64,000 nt of DNA from Rapana venosa (Eukaryota; Mollusca; Gastropoda; Neogastropoda; Muricidae). The stretch spans positions 38,839,370 through 38,903,369 of the forward strand of contig CM054151.1 of the NCBI GenBank assembly GCA_028751875.1, read 5' to 3'. The notes beneath the pieces were generated by a model that had not been told where the DNA came from, made no database searches, and saw nothing but the letters and a program-made list of their open reading frames with translations. Every line of letters starts with the position of its first letter. Position 1 is the first letter of the stretch. Both the position numbers and the translations under genes were made by a program. This document shows, piece by piece, positions 53,626 through 62,624 of the stretch.

Positions 53626-54701
53626 ATGCGTGCATTCTTGTTCCCTCTACTCTCCTCCCCTTTCTCTGTTCTTTGCCCTCCTTCTCTCTAAACATTGTGA
53701 TCATGCCTGCAGAATGACAACTGGATGCTTTCTACAAATGATCCAGTTATCGATTCATTTATTCATTTACTCACTCTTACATCAGTTCATTTATTCCTTC
53801 ATTTACTCCCTCTTTCCTTCCTTTCTCATTTTGATCTCTCAAATTCATAATCTGTCAAATTGTTCATTCATGTATTCAATCTTTCCTTCATTCTTCTTTC
53901 ATTCAAATAATGTGGACGGGGGCAGGATACCCTCGTGGTTAGAGCTCTGAGCTCACGATCTGACAGGGTGGGTTCAAGCCACCACCAAGATGACAGTTTG
54001 AGAGGATTTTTCCCTTGGAGTTAACACCAGTACAAACTCAACACCTCCATAAGTCCTTTGCATGAGACTATAAACTGAGGTATTGTATACAAACACATGC
54101 AGAACATCTTGTGCACACATTATAACCTGTTTTCACCTCTTGGAGGAGTTGGCTATTGCATGTCAGAAGGGAGCAATGACGGGGAGAAGGGGGTGGGGGG
54201 TCCTAAACAAAACACACACACACACTGTTGTTGCATTTAAACATTATCCATCAAATCAGAATGCAGATACTTTGATGGTATGCACATGGAAAATCTCACC
54301 ATTAGTGAACCTTGGAGCTCTAGCCACATAGCACGCAAATCCAACATCACTCAGGCAAGAGAACTAAATTTAGCGCACACCTTCTTTTTTCCTAGTCCAA
54401 GTGTGGTCAGTTCCTGCTATGATTAGCACCAACTGGCCCCAGTTGGGCTGGATTGGGATGAGATGGAATGAATAGCAGCTGAAAGTGGGAGAAACTGACA
54501 GCTATGGCCAAGGAACAAAACAGCTATGGCCAAGGAACAAAACAATAATGAAGTACTTTTTTTTAAATGAAAGAAAATGACTTACAGCGCACTGGCTTCT
54601 TTCTCTCTGTCCAGCATCTTAGCTATGTAGGGGTGAGGCTGCACATTCATCTCATTGCAGATGGTCTCAAAATGAAACAGTGCTGCCAGAATGTCAGACA
54701 T
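42574..54701 (-). CDS. LRRC34: LRRC34-like leucine-rich repeat protein, nine exons
   Basis: Minus-strand exons: 54,701-54,586 (ATG), 49,963-49,774, 48,744-48,661, 47,395-47,258, 46,386-46,255, 45,260-45,142, 44,382-44,227, 43,632-43,506, 42,801-42,574 (TGA). All phases match and the total is 1290 nt, 429 residues (human LRRC34 is of similar length). Repeats of the ribonuclease-inhibitor type are obvious: ITSVDLRYNNITDKGA, HELNLMCNDIGPPGAEALA, LETLDLSNNRLEDDGA. The segment SINVNRPILFTHMEEPTVHF and the end DLRNTDVQPYIVDGVTYLG recall LRRC34. LRRC34 is reported as a nucleolar, germ and stem-cell-associated protein; its role in molluscs is not known. The donor after 47,258 (gtgggg) and that after 43,506 (gtgcgt) are weak but preserve phase. 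The first coding exon has an acceptor at 54,716, so a further 5' exon exists upstream. It could be another LRR protein of the same type. Confidence 0.85.
42850..43490. other. Last intron of the LRRC34-like gene
   Basis: Contains a loose direct repeat: 'tttcaatgaaaaatcatagcaagtataggtggtacagtgacaaatga' (about 43,142) and 'tttcaatggaaaattactgcatgtatagttggtacagtgacaaatga' (about 43,230). No other feature. Confidence 0.55.
43889..43985. repeat. Compound (AC)n-(CT)n microsatellite
   Basis: Short AC tract, a 20-bp spacer, then about 65 bp of CT. Intronic. Confidence 0.95.
44515..44715 (-). mobile_element. SINE family A fragment
   Basis: 'tttatttggaggataatggaataagtacttatgtgc', 'ccagcccaaatggcctactctt' and 'acaggttttaaggtgtgcactaaatacttcgcatgtgtttgcacac' in order. 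The head is missing. Confidence 0.65.
45040..45130. repeat. (TG)n microsatellite
   Basis: TG repeat with GCGCGC and GGCATG interruptions, ending 12 bp from the exon at 45,142. Confidence 0.9.
45410..45590 (-). mobile_element. SINE family A fragment
   Basis: 'ttcttttatatcaaggataatggaataagcacttatgtgc', 'cccaccggcacacaatggcctactctt' and 'gcggaacaggatttaacatgcacgcaagatg'. Intronic. Confidence 0.7.
46111..46172. repeat. (AC)n microsatellite
   Basis: Uninterrupted AC repeat, intronic. Confidence 0.97.
46766..46810. repeat. (TG)n followed by a run of about 21 G
   Basis: A short TG tract passes directly into a long G run. The run length is probably uncertain. Confidence 0.85.
46911..46985. repeat. 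(TAA)n-linked dispersed repeat
   Basis: Six to seven TAA units followed by 'tgtatggaatttatatagcgctgaatcttgtaaagcaacaaatcaaagcac'. This TAA-plus-'tatagcgc' arrangement looks like a dispersed repeat 3' end rather than unique sequence. No second copy in the window. Confidence 0.45.
47788..48085. repeat. Three TG-rich tracts in tandem arrangement
   Basis: TG tracts at about 47,790, 47,890 and 48,020 alternate with 'aaataagt(c)tgtgtt..tagtcaactgtcttaaaac', 'aaaataagtttttatgtcttctagtcaatgggtttaaaa' and similar. The larger unit of about 120 bp is itself repeated about 2.5 times. Confidence 0.8.
48780..48905. repeat. TG/GTGAT-rich microsatellite
   Basis: Imperfect TG and TGTGGTGTGAT repeats in the intron beside the exon at 48,744. 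Confidence 0.85.
49190..49605 (-). mobile_element. SINE family A, full block order
   Basis: Begins 'ctagacctacgaggttcaccaatggcgaaaggttgtgtatgtgactgg', 'cattaaggtagctcattctgacttcgg', then 'cagaacaggttttaatgtgtgtggaagatgttctctg', 'gttaactccagggggaaaatccccttgaatgggcgtttcggtggtggctt' and an inverted tRNA head ('gcaccctaaccattagac'). Intron 1 side of the LRRC34-like gene. Confidence 0.78.
50040..51590. other. Intron 1 of the LRRC34-like gene, repeat-poor part
   Basis: AT-rich, with A-rich (caaaa)n-like sequence at about 50,560-50,650. No exon supported. Confidence 0.5.
51600..51975 (+). mobile_element. SINE family A copy, plus orientation
   Basis: 'tttatgcggatcaagccaccacagaggccctca', 'ccctgtagttaacatcagtaccgactccactcc', 'acatcttgcacacgcgttaaaaacccac', 'aagagtaggccatttcctgtcgttagg', 'acatacacacaggtgt', ending 'aaaacagtcgcatacgcaaaatctcaccattggtgaaccttggagctctagc'. 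This copy shows that the 'gagctccaaggttcaccaatggtgag' block is the 3' part of the same element. Confidence 0.75.
52150..52310. repeat. Direct duplication, about 55-60 bp, 90 bp apart
   Basis: 'tgtggatacactttgctcactctgccaaagtacaaaatcatctttgcc' and 'tgtggatacacattgcttgctctgccactgtacaaaattatctttgc'. Confidence 0.85.
52505..52545. repeat. (TG)n microsatellite
   Basis: Uninterrupted TG repeat. Confidence 0.97.
53309..53425. repeat. Two (AC)n microsatellites with a short spacer
   Basis: AC at 53,309-53,357 and 53,386-53,425, separated by 'cacaactcaacacaagacaacaaaacac'. Confidence 0.97.
53548..53624. repeat. (TG)n microsatellite
   Basis: About 75 bp of uninterrupted TG, one of the longest pure tracts here. 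It lies about 130 bp from the AC pair and is their inverted counterpart. Confidence 0.97.
53922..54335 (+). mobile_element. SINE family A, plus orientation, complete
   Basis: tRNA-like head at about 53,925-53,985 ('ggataccctcgtggttagagc' and 'gggttcaagcc'), then 'cccttggagttaacaccagtac', 'taagtcctttgcatgagactataaactgagg', 'agaacatcttgtgcacacattataacctg', ending 'ggaaaatctcaccattagtgaaccttggagctctagcc'. Best copy for defining head and 3' end. Confidence 0.82.
54497..54542. repeat. 22-bp tandem duplication
   Basis: 'acagctatggccaaggaacaaa' twice without spacer, about 45 bp before the first coding exon of the LRRC34-like gene (on the intron side). Confidence 0.9.
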
Positions 54702-54705
54702 GATG

Positions 54706-54904
54706 GCGTCTTCTTCTGCATGGACAGAGAAACACGTGTTTTTGGGGACAAAGACACATTCATACACAAAATAGGTAAACATGCACACAGTCATATCCAC
54801 AGTCTCTGGGTGAGAGAGAGAGAGAGAGTGATGGAGTGAGAGAGAAACAGAGACAGAGACAATAGACAGACAGACAGACACACACACACACACACATGCG
54901 CGCA

Positions 54905-54958
<54 letters not shown>

Positions 54959-55090
54959 AGGTAGAGCTCAGTGTACTTTCTTTCTCTTCTGCACAGACAG
55001 AGAAACAGGTCAATATGGAGACATACACACATACATACATAAAATATGCATACCTGAACACAGTCATATCTATATTGTTATGGTGAAAGA
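54706..55090. repeat. Local duplication around the splice acceptor of the first LRRC34-like coding exon
   Basis: 'tcttctgca(tgga/caga)cagagaaac..gt' through 'cacagtcatatc(cacag/tatat)t' occurs at about 54,709-54,805 and again at about 54,979-55,072, same orientation, separated by GA, CA and AC tracts. The second copy keeps a CTGTGCAG acceptor-like sequence but not the coding part. Confidence 0.75.
54813..54949. repeat. (GA)n, (GACA)n and (AC)n microsatellite cluster
   Basis: GA tract 54,813-54,845, CAGACAGA units to about 54,880, then AC with GCGC interruptions to 54,949. Confidence 0.95.
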
Positions 55091-55101
55091 GAGAATACAC
55101 T

Positions 55102-55104
<3 letters not shown>

Positions 55105-55183
<79 letters not shown>

Positions 55184-55186
55184 ATG
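55105..55186. repeat. Compound (CT)n-(CA)n microsatellite
   Basis: About 55 bp of CT joined directly to about 28 bp of CA. Confidence 0.97.
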
Positions 55187-55673
55187 CACGCACGCACGCA
55201 CATATACGCACACGCACACATTAACTCTCACACATCTGCTCAAAATGAAATCAGGACAATGAAGAACTATTATTCTATCAATCTGGAAGTATAAAAGGAA
55301 CAGCATCAAACATCAAAAGACATAAAAATGACAGAGGCAACTCACCCCAAACAGCAAACGAAAAATGAAAACCAAATCCAGTATATACTTCCGGTTGTTT
55401 CTATGGTAATAAGAGGTAAGAGTTCTTTCCCTTACAGTACAAGGCTAGCATGCACAGTTATGCTTTTGCTGGCCAGAATTTATGTAGTAGCTATTGTGTT
55501 TTCAGGATCGTTCAGATCGATCTCTTATTTACCTAAAAATACGTTAAAGACTCCCAGCATGGTATTTCTATATAAACAGGAGCTTCATAACGTGTTACTG
55601 TAAACTTAGACTGGATATTCTGCAATTGAAACTAATGGTACCCTTCTTTTTGTTTGTGCCCCTTTGTTTTATA

Positions 55674-55677
<4 letters not shown>

Positions 55678-55708
<31 letters not shown>
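55678..55708. repeat. (TG)n microsatellite
   Basis: Uninterrupted TG repeat. Confidence 0.95.
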
Positions 55709-55942
55709 CTTACACTTTTCAAATCTTTTTTCTTGTAGTTTTTCTCTTGCACTGCACTCTTTATTTGTTAAATCTGATAGCACAGTAAAGATTCAGATTC
55801 AGTCTGCTAGCAGTCTGGATTTTTAAAGGAAAATCCAACTTGGCAATAAAAAATAAGGTAGACAGAGGTGAGTTTGATTTGCAGAACACTTGCATCCTGA
55901 AGAAACAATGCCATCCATGAATTAAACAAGTGTAAATGGACG

Positions 55943-56676
55943 TCTCAGCACTTTCGCACAGCAAGTAGGCCTGAAAATCAGTCAGAAGAAGACAGAGGTG
56001 ATGACACTGAACGTTCAGAACCCCTCACCGGTCACAGTGAATGGAGAAGATTTACCAACAACTGAAGAGTTCACATACCTTGGGAGCACTGTTAGGCATG
56101 AGGCGGAGCAGGAAGCGACATCAAGAACCGGATTAGCAAAGCAAGAAATGCTTATAGAAATCTGAACAATGTGTGGAAATCGTCCCAGTACAGCACCAGA
56201 ACCAAACTAAGACTATACCAAAGCTGTGTACTTTCCACCCTTTTGTACGGCTCGGAGTGCTGGAGGATGACTGAGAGTGACCTCGACAAACTATCCACAT
56301 TCCACACGAAGAATCTCAGAAGAATCTTGCACATCTTCTGGCCTGAGACCATCTCCAACCAAGAACTTTTTTCCCGTTGCAACCAAGAAAGCATGGACAA
56401 CATCATCATGCATAGGCGATGGGGATGGATAGGGCATATCTGCCGTCGGGAACAGGGAAACATCGCCGAACAGCCCTCCACTGGACACCAGAGGGAAAAC
56501 GCAAACGAGGACGACCCAAGAACACTTGGCGTCGGACTGTTGAAGCAGAGCTGAAGACCTTCCAACATACCTGGGGAACCATTCAGAAGCTGGCCCAGGA
56601 CAGACAGGAGTGGAAAACTTTTGTTGCTGCCCTACGTGCCAATAAGGCACAAAGGCATTGATGATGATGAAATGGG
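55943..56676 (+). mobile_element. RTE-clade LINE, short 5'-truncated copy, subfamily 1
   Basis: Starts 'tctcagcactttcgcacagc' and follows 32,562-33,288 base for base with roughly 15-20 differences (counted by eye), including two single-base deletions (near 56,101 and 56,467) that break the frame. Encodes the RTE tail ([42 protein letters not shown]). The 3' end is (GAT)n. A short AAATGG at both sides (about 55,935 and 56,673) may be a target duplication but is too short to rely on. Confidence 0.93.
56171..56661 (+). pseudogene. RTE ORF C-terminal remnant
   Basis: Two overlapping frames (56,171-56,554 and 56,419-56,661) carry the conserved RTE tail, separated by a one-base deletion near 56,467 relative to the copy at 33,080. 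No catalytic domain is present. Confidence 0.88.
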
Positions 56677-56794
56677 CTGCAGATCAATGGATACCAAGTG
56701 AAGCCAGATATTTTCTGGCTCTCTTGTTGTTGTATGTTTAAAGTTAAGCAGAGAAAAAATTGACATATTATACGTGTGTAGATTTGTTGTTTTT

Positions 56795-57200
56795 TCCTCA
56801 GCTAGAGCTCAGCAGTTCACCAATAAAGAGAATGTGCGCGCGCGCGCGCGCGTGTGTGTTTGTCTCCCCTCCCCCCCCCCCCCCCCTTTACACACACACA
56901 CACACAAATTAAGGTAGCCGTATTCAGGCTCCATGGAAACAGTTGGGAATTGAACCTACAAATTTTGCTAGAACAGTTGGTAAGTACCTCCCAGCTCTTT
57001 CCTATTTTCAGCTGTCGTGGGTTAAGTCTGTAAGCACACAGGTCTGAATGATTTAGAGCCTCCTTTGAAACGCATGACATTCAGTTCGATTTTCCCGTGA
57101 AACTGGGAAGAAAGGGCAAGGCTGGGAATCGAACCCAGAACCTCACTGTTTACTTGTTAAACAGGCGAACGCCTAAACCATCCTGTCACCTTCCTTCTTA
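56795..57200 (-). mobile_element. SINE family B copy
   Basis: 'cagctagagctcagcagttcaccaat', 'aattaaggtagccgtattcaggctcc', then the inverted head 'gaagaaagggcaaggctgggaatcgaacccagaacctcactgtttacttgttaaacaggcg...ccatcctgtcacc' with an intact B-box complement. A CG/TG tract and a C run at 56,833-56,888 interrupt it. Confidence 0.75.
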
Positions 57201-57384
57201 AGATGTTTATTTTAATGAGGGGGGCGGAGTGGTGGGAGGAGAGTTGGTTGGTTGGTTTATAGTAAAGTTTCTTTAAGGGGGAGGGGGTGTTTTTGCTTTG
57301 CTTGTTTGTTGGTTGTTGTTGTTGGGTGTTTGTTTGTTGTTGCTGTGGGGTTTTTTGTTTTTGTTTTTTTGTTTTTTTTTTTTT

Positions 57385-57403
57385 GGGGGGGGGGGGGGGG
57401 GGG
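57385..57403. repeat. G homopolymer (19)
   Basis: Long T tract followed by an uninterrupted G run. Length uncertain. Confidence 0.8.
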
Positions 57404-57429
57404 ATGGATAGACTAATTTTTTCCCTGTT

Positions 57430-57850
57430 CCTCGCCTAGAGCTCCAGGTTCACCAGTGATGAGATTTTTGTGTATGTGACCGTCCCCCCCCCCCCCTCCC
57501 ACACACACACCACCACTTAGGTAGCCACATTTCAATTTAGAGGATAGTGTCTAAACTCAACACCTGTGTGCATGCATTTCTTAAACATTTGTCATCAGTT
57601 CCTACCAGTATGAAATGGCCTACACCCTTCCGAAAGACAGAACAGGTTTTGAATGTGTGTGCAAGAGGTTCTTCATGCATTTGCACACTGGGCCTCAGTT
57701 TATAGTGTCTCATCGGAAGGACTTTGACATTCAGTTCAATTTTGCGAGTCAAACTGGGAAGAAAGGGCAAGGCTGGGAATCAAACCCAGAATCTCACGTT
57801 TACTTGTTAGGCAGATGAATGTCTTAACCGTCCTGCCACCTTTCTGCTTG
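57430..57850 (-). mobile_element. SINE family B copy
   Basis: Same order as at 56,795 and 31,020: 'ctagagctccaggttcaccagtgatgagatttttgtgtatgtgacc', 'ttaggtagccacattt', 'catcagttcctaccagtatgaaatggcctac', 'cagaacaggttttgaatgtgtgtgcaagagg', ending in the inverted head 'gggaatcaaacccagaatctcacgtttacttgttaggcagatg...ccgtcctgccacc'. Two copies of the family stand in tandem here. Confidence 0.78.
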
Positions 57851-58032
57851 GTAGACTATATAAATCTGGCGGGTTAAGTTTTGTTGAGAAATTTGGACAG
57901 CACTTAAAGCACCTTAGCAAAAATCCTTATGTTAGGCTCCTGTGACTCTGAATACTAAGAATGGCTGTAAAGAAAGGGGAACAAGCCTTTCACAGTAGTC
58001 TGTCCTCAAGGTATGGTGATAACATGATCCAC

Positions 58033-59306
58033 CAACACAGACCAGAAGAGCGAGAAAAACACAGACCAGAAGAGGGAGAAAACAGACCAGAAGAGGGAGA
58101 AAAACACAGACCAGAAGAGGGAGAAAAACACAGACAAGAAGAGGGAGAAAAACACAGACCAGAAGAGGGAGAAAAACACAGACCAGAAGAGGGAGAACAA
58201 CACAGACAAGAAGAGGGCAGAAAAACACAGACCAGAAGAGGGAGAAAAACACAGACAAGAAGAGGGAGAAAAACACAGACCAGAAGAGGGGAGAAAAACA
58301 CAGACCAGAAGAGGGAGAAAAACACAGATTAGAAGAGGGAGAAAAACACAGACCAGAAGAGACAGAAAAACACAGACAAGAAGAGGGAGAAAAACACAGA
58401 CCAAAGAGGCATAGAAACAGACCAGAAGAGGGAGAAAAACACAGACCAGAAGAGGCATAGAAACAGACCAGAAGAGGGAGAAAAACACAGACCACAAGAG
58501 GCATAGAAACAGACCAGAAGAGGGAGAAAAACACAGACCACAAGAGGCATAGAAACAGACCAGAAGAGGGAGAAAAACACACACCAGAAGAGGGAGAAAA
58601 AAACCAGACCAGGAGAGGGAGAAAAACACAGACCAGGAGAAAAACACAGACCAGAAAGAGGAGAAAATACAGACCAGAAGAGGGAGGAAAAACACAGACC
58701 AGACGAGGGAGAAAAACACAGACCAGAAGATGGAGGAAAAAAACAGACAAGAAGAGGGAGAAAAACACAGACCAGAAGAGGGAGAAAAACACAGACCAGA
58801 AGAGGCATAGAAACAGACCAGAAGAGGGAGAAAAACACACACCAGAAGAGGGAGAAAAAAACAGACCAGAAGAGGGAGAAAAACACAGACCAGAAGAGGG
58901 AGAAAAAACAGACCAGAAGAGGGAGAAAAACACAGACAAGAAGAGACAGAAAAACACAGACAAGAAGAGACAGAAAAACACAGACCAGAAGAGGGAGGAA
59001 AAAACAGACCAGAAGAGGGAGGAAAAAACAGACAAGAAGAGGGACAAAAACAAAGACCAGAAGAGGGAGAAAAACACAGACCAGAAGAGGGAGAAAAACA
59101 CAGAAAAGAAGAGGGAGAAAAACAAAGACCAGAAGAGGAAGAAAAACACAGACCAGAAGAGGGAGAAAAACACAGAAAAGAAGAGGGTGAAAAGCACAGA
59201 CCAGAAGAGGGAGAAAAACACAGACCAGAAAAGGGAGAAGAAAACCAGAAGAGGGAGAAAAGCATAGACCAGAAGAGGGAGAAAAAGACCAGAAGAGGGA
59301 GAAAAA
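58033..59306. repeat. 24-bp minisatellite, left block
   Basis: Consensus unit 'gaccagaagagggagaaaaacaca', about 50 units. Variants carry 'gaggcatagaaaca' or 'gacaagaag'. Because 24 is a multiple of three, frames stay open for over 1.2 kb on both strands (429 and 437 codons). These are not genes. Confidence 0.97.
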
Positions 59307-59307
59307 A

Positions 59308-59425
59308 GCTAACGGTCATACCACGCTGAAAGCACCGGTTCTCGTCCGATCACCGAAGTTAAGCAGCGTCGGGCCTGGTTAGTACTTGGATGGGTGACCG
59401 CCTGGGAACACCGGGTGCTGTTGGC
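59308..59425 (+). other. 5S rRNA-derived head of a SINE
   Basis: 118 bp nearly identical to animal 5S rRNA: 'gtcataccacgctgaaagcaccggttctcgtccgatcaccgaagttaag', 'gggcctggttagtacttggatgggtgaccgcctgggaacaccgggtgct'. The internal promoter (A box, intermediate element, C box) is intact. No T run follows the end, which argues against an independent 5S gene. A SINE-like body follows instead. Confidence 0.88.
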
Positions 59426-59760
59426 AATCTTTTTCCCCCGTGGGGATGCCGGGGGCCTATCAGTATAAATAGTATCCCCACATTCTGGAAGTCCTGTGCT
59501 AGAAATTTCCTCTTTTCTATCACTCTCTTTGTTTCTGCCTTGTTCCTTTGCTTCCTGTCACCTCCTTCTTGTCTATTCTCTGCCTTCTTGGTCTACATTT
59601 CCTCCTGCCTTTTTTCCAGAAAGAACTTAAAAGGTAACTATTCTCTCTTGTGCCGAAGTCGGATGTGCTGGGCCTGACTTGTCAGGCGTTTAACGGCAGC
59701 GTGACGCATTTTCGCTCATATAACAGACAATTGCTGTCTGAGCGTTCGATGAAGAAGAAG
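59308..59760 (+). mobile_element. 5S-rRNA-headed SINE (SINE3-like) inserted in the minisatellite
   Basis: The 5S-like head (to 59,425) is followed by about 325 bp of body, ending 'gacaattgctgtctgagcgttcgatgaagaagaag'. The flanks are minisatellite on both sides, with 'gggagaaaaa' next to both ends (59,297-59,306 and 59,760-59,769) as the probable target duplication, though the target is repetitive. The body and 3' end match 4790-5076. The (GAA)n end resembles that of the RNase-H LINE at 17,490, a possible source of its enzymes. Confidence 0.87.
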
Positions 59761-60486
59761 GGAGAAAAACACAGGCCAGAAGTGGGAGAAAAATAGACCA
59801 GAATAGGGGAGAAAAACACAGACAAGAAAAGGGAGAAACAGACAGGAAGAGAGGAGAAGAACGCAGACAAGAAGAGGGCCAAAAACAGACCAGAAGAGGG
59901 AGAAAAACGGACCAAGAAGAGGGAGAAAAACAAAGACAAGAAAAGGGAGAGAGAAAAAACAGACCAGAAGAGGGAGAAAAACACAGACCTGAAGAGGGAG
60001 AAAAACGGACCAAGAAGAGGGAGAAAAACACAGACCAGAAGAGGGAGAAAAACACAGACCAGAAATGGCAGGAAAAACAGACCAGAAATGGCAGAAAAAC
60101 ACAGACCAGAAATGGCAGAAAAAACAGACCAGAAAAAAAGACACAAACGCAGAAAAACACAGACCAGAAATGGCAGGAAAAACAGACCAGAAATGGCAGA
60201 AAAACACAGACCAGAAATGGCAGAAAAACACAGACCAGCAATGGCAGAAAAACGCAGACCAGAAGAGGGAGAAACAGACCAGAAGAGGGAGAAAAACACA
60301 GACAAGAGGGAGAAAAACACAGACCAGAAATGGCAGGAAAAACACAAACTAGAAGAGGGAGAAAAACACAGACCAGAAGAGGGAGAAAAACACAGACCAG
60401 AGGAGGGAGAAAAACACAGACCAGAGGAGGGAGAAAAACACAGACCAGAGGAGGGAGAAAAAACACAGACCAGAGGAGGGAGAGAC
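59761..60486. repeat. 24-bp minisatellite, right block
   Basis: Same unit as the left block, about 30 units. A 'gaccagaaatggcagaaaaacaca' variant dominates 60,058-60,250 and a 'gaggagggag' variant the end, so variants are locally clustered. Confidence 0.97.
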
Positions 60487-60489
60487 CTG

Positions 60490-61280
60490 TCAGACACTGA
60501 GAGAGACATAAGAAATGTCAAACACAACAAAACAAAGGACAGGAAAAAAAAATCAGAAAATTCATGTTTATTTTTCTCTTTTCCAGACTGCCAGACAAAT
60601 GGCATTCAGAAATGACATTTAATCTTCTATGGTTTCCCATTTTCAAACGTGCAAACGCTACACATGAACAGCCAACACTTTACAGTTACACTCATCCACT
60701 TATTCTTTCATTTTCTATCATCATTTTCAGTCTCTTCACCCTTCCACTTTAACTGGATCCAATAATGGTCATGAAAATGTTACATTAAAAAGAGAGAGAG
60801 CGAGAGATAGAAACGCTTGTCCTTAATATTTTTTACATGAAAAATTAAAATCAAAAAAGTTTTGTTAAAAAAAAAAGGGACAAAAACTGACTGTGATTTT
60901 TTAACATTATCACTTTTAAAGCTATTATATTAACTATTCATTATTTTGTTAAATATTCGTAAGTACACATTCAAGGTGTGGCTACATGTGCTTTTCTTTC
61001 ATAATTTTATTTTTTTAGGTTATCATTTTTACCATAATAGGGTTTCTTCTTCTTCTTTGCCCAGTGCTCAGACAGAAACTAGTGTTGTCTGTTATATGCA
61101 TGAACATGTGTTGCACTGCCATTAAGCACCTGAAAAGTCAAGCCCAGCACAAACAACTTTGGTGTCATAGGCTTTCTTTGAATTAGAATTTCCTAGCTTG
61201 GTAATTTTTTTTGTTAAATGTCATACAATTTTACAGTGTGGCTTTGAGTTTTGGAAACAAGAAAATACAAAGACTCTTCT
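60490..61280. other. No gene supported
   Basis: AT-rich sequence with a short GA tract (60,790-60,807). Nothing recognisable. Confidence 0.5.
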
Positions 61281-61284
61281 GAAA

Positions 61285-61430
61285 GGCAGAATGGCTCTTA
61301 ATGTGTGTGTGAAAGATGTTCTGCGCATATTCACACTCCAGGGGTAATATCCCCTTAAACAGATGCCTCGGGGGTGGCTTGAACCCTGGCTGTCAGATCA
61401 CAAGCTCAACGCTGTAAGCACTAGGCCCCC
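61285..61430 (-). mobile_element. SINE family A fragment
   Basis: 'ggcagaatggctcttaatgtgtgtgtgaaagatgttctgcgcat', 'ccaggggtaatatccccttaaacagatgcctcgggggtggcttgaaccctggctgtcagatcacaagctcaacgctgtaagcactaggc'. An internal deletion removes the middle. Confidence 0.7.
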
Positions 61431-61767
61431 ACATAAACATGAATACATTCTTTATCTCAAATAAGAGAAATTGATACAGGTTACAAGGAATTTTCAAAAA
61501 GAAATGAATAAACGAAGTATATATGAAAAAACGAAATTCCAGCAGGGATGTCATCACATAACAAGAACCCTTTAGATCCCAGATTCATATGGGGGGAAAA
61601 ATCACTGTTGCTAACTTTTTTTTTGGATACTACCTTTTGCGTAAAAAAAAAAAAAATCAAAACCAAAACAGAAAAATCAGAACTTATGCACATTGTGGGA
61701 AGTTAAGTATATATATCCTTTTGCTTAACTGTTTATGATGTGTGATGTTACGGGTAAACTCACTGTT

Positions 61768-62622
61768 TTTTTGCTTTGGCAGCCTTGTGTTCTGTGATGT
61801 TTCTGCCATGCTGTTCCCATACCACTCATTCTGATTCCTCTGCCCAGTCGTGTCTGGGCTCATTGTGTCATGTTCTCAGGGTCAGCAGTTCATAGAAAGA
61901 TCATCAACGTAAAGCTGTCGTGAGGTCCCCAACCAGAATGGCCCTGCACACTGCTGGGTCACATCAGCAGTGTTCAGTGGTGTCTGTTCTGAGCCAACAT
62001 GTCAGACACCGCCTACTGTTCATTCCCCTTCCTGGTGACAACAACAGTTAAGTCATGGAGTCAGACTGGGTGTGAAGCCCATCTGGGGTGGCAGCTACCA
62101 CAGCATCCCTCCAAAAACCTTCTCCCATGAACTTCTGACCCCTAAAGCTTTGACATTAGGTCACCACAGGCACAGCAGTGTGTGGAAAAACAGAAACTGA
62201 GGTCACCATGAGACCAGAGTAACTGGGGCCAGAGACAATTTCTTTCATTGCATGGTGGTCAATGGTAATGAAGATGATGCAATGATGATGCTATGAAAGT
62301 GCACCAGCTTTAAAATCACTTGACAGCACTGTGCTCAAGGCTTCCTATCATGATATATTCCAGGAGTCAACCAGGCCCTAGAGATACAGACACCTGCATT
62401 TTGGTTAGGTAATTTGGATCTCAAAATTGAATTCATGAAGTAGTTTCAATGATGCTTGACTGTGTGGCCCAGTCTTTTCAATAAGCCTATAGCACATTCA
62501 CTATTGATGGGAGCCAGCCAAAGTATTAAAAAAATCTAAACCTACAACTCCTACAGGATTTGAATCCACAACCTTCCAGCCAGGACTGCAGCACACTAAC
62601 AACTGTGCCAAGGTGGCTGGCA
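61768..62622 (-). mobile_element. Long tRNA-headed element, copy 3 (inverted)
   Basis: Reverse complement of the element at 40,902-41,763, more diverged. The tail is at 'tttttttgctttggcagcc' (61,768). The body has 'ggccctgcacactgctgggtcac', 'gttctgagccaacatgtcag' and 'ggccctagagatacagacacctgca'. The tRNA head lies at about 62,555-62,620 with B-box complement in 'ggatttgaatccac' and A-box complement in 'acaactgtgccaaggtgg'. CACTGTT near both ends may be part of a target duplication. Confidence 0.85.
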
Positions 62623-62624
62623 CT

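Noticed and set aside
57932..59319. Minus-strand open frames of 429 and 437 codons, the longest in the window, reading as Phe/Leu/Ser/Val-rich 'membrane' proteins
   Set aside because: They are produced by the 24-bp minisatellite, whose unit length is a multiple of three. Several frames are open at once and there is no start or splice context.
59308..59425. A functional 5S rRNA gene
   Set aside because: It is continuous with a SINE body that recurs elsewhere, lacks an immediate T-run terminator, and sits inside a minisatellite.
58033..60486. Regular repeat array that might suggest a CRISPR array
   Set aside because: Units are contiguous 24-bp copies with no unique spacers, and the host is an animal.
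59682..60605. Open frames of 175-307 codons on both strands
   Set aside because: Same minisatellite artefact, right block.
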